Below, in pieces: positions 58,484-64,000 of a stretch of 64,000 nucleotides of DNA. Source of the DNA: Metaphire vulgaris (Eukaryota > Annelida > Clitellata > Crassiclitellata > Megascolecidae); NCBI GenBank assembly GCA_018105865.1, contig CM030834.1:13626219-13690218 (forward strand), in the 5' to 3' direction. The position numbers were made by a program, and so were the translations under genes. Numbering within the stretch: position 1 is the stretch's first letter; each line of letters opens with the position of its first letter. The notes under the pieces were generated by a model that saw only the letters and a program-made list of their open reading frames with translations, was not told the origin of the DNA and did not search any database.

Positions 58484-59237
58484 TTTTAGAAATCCTCCAA
58501 ATTTACTCAAGTTCTCGACAAATCTACTTAGTTGTGTTTATTGCGCATTTCTCAGTAAAATGTGGAAATTTAAATTTTAATACGGACTTTGGTCGCAGCT
58601 TATATCGTTGCAAATGCCCTTAAAATTCGGATGTTTACAATGAATGAGTCTAAAAGGCAAAGGTAAAAAGGCTGTAAAAATGGCCTGCCAACTACAGGCA
58701 AAGGTGACTTACTAGACTCTGACAAAGACCGGTGCCAGGCAAAGGTAAAGTCCGCAAATGCGCGGGGGCGGTTCGGCGAAATGCGGGGGCGGCGGGGGGC
58801 GGTTCGGCGATTATAGACGCCTATCCAGAAGATATATTCAGCTACATCCTTCGTCCTTGGAGGCCCGGACATTCTATTCTGTAGTGGTTAGCCCCGGCCT
58901 TGAGTGACTCTCGCTCGCAGCTATAGGCCCTATACTGAACGCTCAAATAGAGACAATAAAACAATGTAGTCCCGTGGACTACCAAGACTGTTGCCTTGGT
59001 GGACTACAGTCCATTAGGCCCTAAAATCAAATGAGTTTAGCCATAGGTCTAATTGCATTTTCAAGCCTGTAGGCTTAGACCTATATTAGACCCAGCAGTA
59101 CAGTGTTGCTGTTGCAACTGGAGTAAGGAGAAGGGGTCTGGATCATATAGGCCTATGTTGTGGCGGCCAGCGCATTTTTAAAATTTCGCAAGAATTTATT
59201 TGCTTCAAACCATATCTATGCACTATGCTTCAAACAA

Positions 59238-59285
59238 AGTGGTTTTCACACAGGCTTACTTACCCTCCTAAACCACTTAAAATCA

Positions 59286-59365
<80 letters not shown>
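59238..59365 (+). repeat. Conserved motif followed by (TTA)n
   Basis: AGTGGTTTTCACACAGGCTT, then CCTCCTAAACCACTTAAAAT, followed by about 26 TTA units (59287-59365). It is the same motif plus TTA arrangement as at four other places in this window. Frames here give poly-Tyr or poly-Asn only. Confidence 0.75.
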
Positions 59366-59366
<1 letters not shown>

Positions 59367-59593
59367 AGACTATGCTTATTCGTAAAATTTTCTGATTATA
59401 TAGTATACATATAGACCTCCTGGTTTGTTGCGTTCCGTGGCCAAGACAACGCCTTGAATTGAGTCGAGAGGTTGCATTGGGTAAACATTCCAGAGTTTGG
59501 TGCATCGTAGAAGCGGACAACAATTTATCGGTTCTCATTAAGAGAGAGTTTTCTGTCAAAAAGTAATCGATTTACGGTAACAACATCGGATGA

Positions 59594-59994
59594 AGTGGCA
59601 GATTTACATTTTTCAGGCCATGACACACATATTTCCTGGGAGGCCCACATGATTTATATTTCTTTAAAATCTCTGAAAACTTTCAGAAAAGTTCCAGATC
59701 AAGTGTGTAAAAAGGTGGCCAGATGACCTTTTTTGCTTGTCAAGCTTTTTAATCTTTACTCGGGAAACCATCGGGAGAGTTACAGATCAGTTGTGTAATA
59801 GTGGCGATGACCTTTTTGCCTGTTAAGCTTTTTGCGTGACAAATGGTTGCATATTCCGAAAATAACGTTTTAAAGAAATAAATATTAAAAATCATTTAGA
59901 ATAATGTTAATAGAAACGGCGAGGACATAAATTTTGATTTTGCATGTGGGCCCGGTACAGATATACTATTTGTACCGTGGTAAATCCGCCACTG
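59594..59994. mobile_element. Probable MITE with AGTGGCAGATTTAC / GGTAAATCCGCCACT ends
   Basis: The inverted ends enclose about 400 bases with repeated CTTGTCAAGCTTTTT-like and AGTTCCAGATCA-like words, which also occur in hAT-type elements nearby. The flanks do not give a clear duplication. Confidence 0.5.
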
Positions 59995-61109
59995 AAAGGA
60001 ATAAAATTAAGTATTGGCACATGTTCAGTCAAGTAGATTTGTCTACGTCATTCTTTCTCTTCAATGCGCGACTTTCATAGTTTCGATACTGTTTTACTTT
60101 GCAGTGACTGCAGTCAATATAGGCAACAAATTGCTACTAGACTTTTATAATAGACTGTATTCGTTATAGCATCTAAATTATCTTAGGCACGGTTTATGGC
60201 CTGTTAGGATCAAAAGTGTCCAGTTTTTTTTGAAGAATGGAACTGTTGTTAATCTTAAATATGCAGTGGTGTGGCCAGGTTTACAGAATAGACAGGGCCA
60301 AATTAAGGCGGGGGCTGAGGGGGCTGTAGCCCCGCGGCCCATCATGAAAATAGGCCCACCGATATTCGAGATAACCTTTTTTGCTTGTCAGAGATTTTCA
60401 GTATAGGCGACGGCCTTTTTCTCAGCCCCAGGCCCACTCGGGCCACTCGGACCTTAATACTCCCATGAGAATAGAAGCAAAATAAAGTCGCACACACATC
60501 TCATTTAGTCCGACTGTAGTCACTAGGGGATTTGGGGAGTGCAGTGAATCTGGGACTGCACCTCAGTAATATTGGAATTAAATTTTCAGTTCTGGTGCAT
60601 ACTTTGACCGCTATAGGCCTATTTGTTTCATTATTACTTTAGAGCTGTCGGAAGCTGCAATACAACTACATTTATCAAACCGTTGACAATCGTCTTTATC
60701 CCTCCCAATTGTCATCGGATTTGTACAAATTCCACGATTGGTCCCAGCCCTAACACTAAAGTGGTCGGACCCCTCGCCCTCTCACGACTATGCCAATGCA
60801 AATATGACTGCATTTTGTTGGCGAAGTTCGATTCACAGGATGTAAAACTCCAATTAGGTCAGAATTGAATATTATAACGAAAATTGCCGACAACTAACTC
60901 TTTACGTCAATGTCCAAAGACGTAATCACAGAAGATGTTGCCACACAGGACGTTGCGTGAATGTCTTTCGGACGTTGGGAACAAGATAACACCTCCGCCC
61001 CTGTGGGGGTGGGGTCGATTTGCTAGTATGGGATCACAGGTGAGGCTATTTATTTATTGACTTCACATACTGGTATTGCTAGATACGGTATGTCGTATCT
61101 GCAATGAAA

Positions 61110-61414
61110 GGCTGTCCATTAATTACGTCAACAATTTAGGGGGGGTTGATAAAGTTTGACAGTTGTTGACAAGGGGAGGGGGTCAAGAGAAGTTGACGTC
61201 GACAATTTCACTTTTTGCAAATAATCAAAAAATAGGAAATTTCATGTAATACTATAAGGAGAAAATTCTAAGGAATCATATTTAAAATAAGGAAATGTAA
61301 TAGCTGACTTATATAGCGCCAGATGACTGACTGACCGTAGGCTAGATACCATTTGAGAGCTTGTCTGAGGTAGATTATAAATAGCCTCAGAGAGATCAAT
61401 ACTGCTGCTACTGC

Positions 61415-61464
<50 letters not shown>

Positions 61465-62152
61465 TTCTGGAACAGTGATGGTGAATCACCAGATCGTGAG
61501 CTGAGGAAGAATCAGACCTAAGTACTGGAATGCCGTTGCTGACGTGGCTGATATAAGTAGACAGACGGACACAAACATAGGCACTGACATACAGAGGGTA
61601 TGACTTAGATATAAGATAGAAACCTAAGAGATAGAGATCAGTCAGGGACAGGCAGAGTCGGTAATCAGTCGGTTTCAGTGGGTAGTGAGGGTCGGAACTG
61701 TCGCGGCTGTACTTCGAACATTGAAGCGATTGTAACAATGTAGAATATGAATGTTTCACTTAAGACTTTAAACTAGAGACGCATTCTGTACAACTGTCTA
61801 GTTCACCCATTAAATATTACAAAACATCGCCAAGCGAGTGCGCTCTCACTTTCATAACGGAGAAGTAATGTACGAATAATCTTCTCCCTTATAATACTAC
61901 TTATTACAATGGAAAAAAGCATGTCAAAAAGGTCATCGCCACCACATTTTGACACTCGACGAGCAAAAAAGGGAAAAAATGGTCATCACCGCAAAAAATA
62001 ATACCCTTGTTATTGGAACCTGTCATTGATCTTAGGGGTCAAAAGGTTTTGGCGTAATTATGGGGGGGGTCAAGTGAAGTTGACAGTTGTTGACAAGGGG
62101 GAGGGGGTCAAAAATTGCCCAAAAATGCTGACATAGTTAATGGACAGCCCCC
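61110..62152. mobile_element. Family A MITE split by a 637-bp insertion
   Basis: The left part (61110-61254) runs from GGCTGTCCATTAATTACG to the TTTCATGTAATACTA block. The right part (61892-62152) resumes at TAATACTACTTATTACAATG and ends TAATGGACAGCCCCC. In the uninterrupted copies at 41313 and 45273 these blocks are contiguous. Confidence 0.92.
61255..61891. mobile_element. hAT-type element nested inside a family A MITE, 8-bp target duplication
   Basis: Flanked by TAATACTA at 61247-61254 and 61892-61899. The ends TAAGGAGAAAATTCT and ATAATCTTCTCCCTTA are inverted repeats. The empty site is visible in sister MITEs, so both boundaries are certain. It contains a (GACA)n array (61415-61464) and a TATATAGCGCC word. 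No convincing transposase; the 163-codon minus frame includes the array and is likely spurious. Confidence 0.93.
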
Positions 62153-62247
62153 GATGACTTTATAGGTTACGATGACGACGATATTTCTAGTCTGGAAAGA
62201 ACAGTCTCGCTGAGTAGTCTATTAGCGTATGCCCATCTATATCCAAA

Positions 62248-62787
62248 CTACGCGAAAAGAACTGAAGATTTGACGCGACTTCCGTCTGAGCAGACCGTCA
62301 GATTTCCCCTGTGTCCTTCATAGCGTCGAATCTCCAACTGAGAATGTCTGCTAGTATACCTCGCCACATCGTTTTTGAAATGGTGCGCCATTAGAATGTT
62401 TAACGCCGTTTGGTCGAAGCGGTGGCACCCCGCCCACACGGCACTCCCTTTGAAGTTGCACTTCAGTTGCAGAATGGGGGCGATGCAATCTTTTTCCAAG
62501 GCGCACAGTACCCACCACGCGATAACTCTGTTGTATAGGAACTCGTTTCGATGTATGTATATGCCATTTGCCGAATACTGAACCGTACTGCTTGCGTCTG
62601 ACGGTGAGATGGGAAGATAGCGATACGTGCTTGAATGAGTGACTTCAAAATTTGAATGAATTGTTCTTTCAAATGTAAGAATTCCACCGCTGGCGTAGAC
62701 TTCATCTAGAGTCAAGCTCAGATTCCCTGTCTTAAATCGCACTGAAGAGTCCATCCAAAATATTCGTGGAAATTCCATCAACATTTC
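62248..62787 (-). CDS. Last coding exon of an unrecognised gene, possibly DUF1647-like
   Basis: A 179-codon exon opens after the acceptor CACATATTTTAG (boundary 62787/62788) and ends at TAG (62248-62250). It encodes a folded-looking domain, with FPRIFWMDSSVRFKTGN near the start, then QYSANGIYIHRNEF, IAWWVLCALEKDCIAPIL, AGCHRFDQTALNILMAHHF and a C-terminal RHSQLEIRRYEGHRG. The W-M/L-D-S/A-S-x-R motif and the C-H-R-F-D-Q block remind me of glycosyltransferase-like proteins of the DUF1647 type from nematodes and lancelets. This is from memory and uncertain. Earlier exons should lie to the right, possibly beyond the window. Its stop is under 100 bases from the family A MITE. Confidence 0.65.
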   Translation of the reverse strand, partial: EMLMEFPRIFWMDSSVRFKTGNLSLTLDEVYASGGILTFERTIHSNFEVTHSSTYRYLPISPSDASSTVQYSANGIYIHRNEFLYNRVIAWWVLCALEKDCIAPILQLKCNFKGSAVWAGCHRFDQTALNILMAHHFKNDVARYTSRHSQLEIRRYEGHRGNLTVCSDGSRVKSSVLFA

Positions 62788-63178
62788 CTAAAATATGTGA
62801 AGAGTGAAATCAAATCACTGTTGTAGTAAATTTTGAAACTTAAAATTACAGCATTAGGCTCGTCTTGGACTCATGCCAGGGTCTGATAACTGCCGTTTAG
62901 TTGGTCGATTCATTTTAATAATCAACCGTATCTTCAATCTAGGTGACTAGTTGAAAATCAAACAGATATTCTTTGGAACTTCGTTCGCGAAAAATTTCAT
63001 TGAGAATCGAATGGGTCTTCAGGGCAGAAGAAACAGTTCTAGGCCTATAGCTGTCAATTGTTCGAATCATTTGCATGCAACGTTCTTTCTACCGGAATCA
63101 AGCTAATCGACAATCATTTTGACATTTCTCACAATATGCCTTCAGAATAAAAACTGTTTATTTCTGTTTGATGGACGT

Positions 63179-63443
63179 CAGTGGCGCAGCCAGAATTCCT
63201 GAATGGGGACACATTTAGGCCTAATTCGGTACGGTAAAAGAGATCCCGACGAGCAACAAGGTCGTCAAAGATGGTCGTCAAAGAGTGCTCTTCCAACCTT
63301 CACCTATCCTCTACTATCAGAATACCTACCGGGCTTACCCCCTCTAAAAATTGTCAACAGCTAGGCCTATGCGCAAATCCCACGACAGGTCCTAGCCGGA
63401 ATAGGGGTCCGCCCTACCCCGAACCCGCGTGGCTATGCCAATG
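63179..63443. mobile_element. Old CAGTGGCG-family MITE
   Basis: The ends CAGTGGCGCAGCCAGAATTCC and CGTGGCTATGCCAATG are inverted repeats. The 8-bp flanks ATGGACGT and ATGCACAT match at five positions. It is more diverged than the family copies at 48-53 kb. Confidence 0.65.
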
Positions 63444-63602
63444 ATGCACATGGGTCATTAGTATAGGCCTAAAGCTTGCTTTTCCATATAGCAACCCGGA
63501 GCAAAAAATAGCAATATTTCTGCTACTATTAGGCCTACTGCTACTGCAAGACCTACTAATGCAGTTACTATCTAAAAGTAACACAAATAAAGAAATAATC
63601 AT

Positions 63603-63838
<236 letters not shown>

Positions 63839-64000
63839 TTGCTGCTGCTGCTACTACAGCAAGCAACAACTACTACTACTACTAGTCTACTACTACTGCT
63901 GTTGCTGCTACTGTTGCAGTGACTACCGCTGCTACTACGATGTACTATTTCAACAACAACTATTGCTCTGTACTGATGATGACGACGACGACGATGTTGT

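Noticed and set aside
61268..61759. 163-codon minus-strand frame as a transposase
   Set aside because: It runs through a GACA microsatellite in a non-autonomous hAT-type insert and shows no hAT motifs.

Overview
This is a eukaryotic genomic window, almost certainly from an invertebrate animal. The genes are split by introns of about 0.1-3 kb with GT-AG boundaries, the DNA is AT-rich, and intergenic DNA and introns are packed with small non-autonomous transposons and microsatellites. The protein families are metazoan: alpha-actinin with a CH-CH / spectrin / EF-hand layout, an RBM4/lark-like RNA-binding protein, a FUT10/11-type fucosyltransferase and kynurenine 3-monooxygenase. The words AGGCCT and ACCGGT seem frequent, which I associate loosely with marine deuterostomes such as echinoderms or hemichordates. 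That placement is a guess.

Layout. 1-7918: no recognisable exon, probably intron or flank, with two copies of a palindromic MITE (family A). 7919-8424 (+): terminal exon of a FUT10/FUT11-like fucosyltransferase with a one-base frameshift near 8180. 9551-10412: a TA-flanked mariner/pogo-like element. 10762-15982 (-): a small RBM4/lark-like gene with one RRM plus one CCHC knuckle and an upstream ORF in its 5' leader. 16883-37033 (+): complete alpha-actinin gene, 21 coding exons that join in frame to 889 residues. The last two genes are head to head with about 0.9 kb between them, so the gap probably holds a bidirectional promoter. 39794-54523 (-): complete kynurenine 3-monooxygenase gene, 14 coding exons joining in frame to 472 residues, its introns crowded with transposons. 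54524-62247: repeat-rich intergenic DNA or the 5' region of KMO. 62248-62787 (-): last coding exon of an unrecognised gene, perhaps DUF1647-like. 63.6-63.8 kb: a large CTG/CTA array.

The genes do not form a pathway: they cover protein glycosylation, RNA processing, actin cross-linking and tryptophan catabolism. The most unusual aspect is the mobile-element landscape from about 39 to 63 kb. Many hAT-type MITEs have exact 8-bp target duplications (one element is only 50 bp), there are several nested insertions, one tRNA-derived SINE has a perfect 12-bp duplication, and a conserved motif repeatedly precedes (TTA)n tracts. KMO exons 7 and 11 are each closely bracketed by MITEs.

Exon boundaries were derived by hand from reading frame, splice consensus and remembered family sequences. 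They agree in phase throughout, but no database search was possible.
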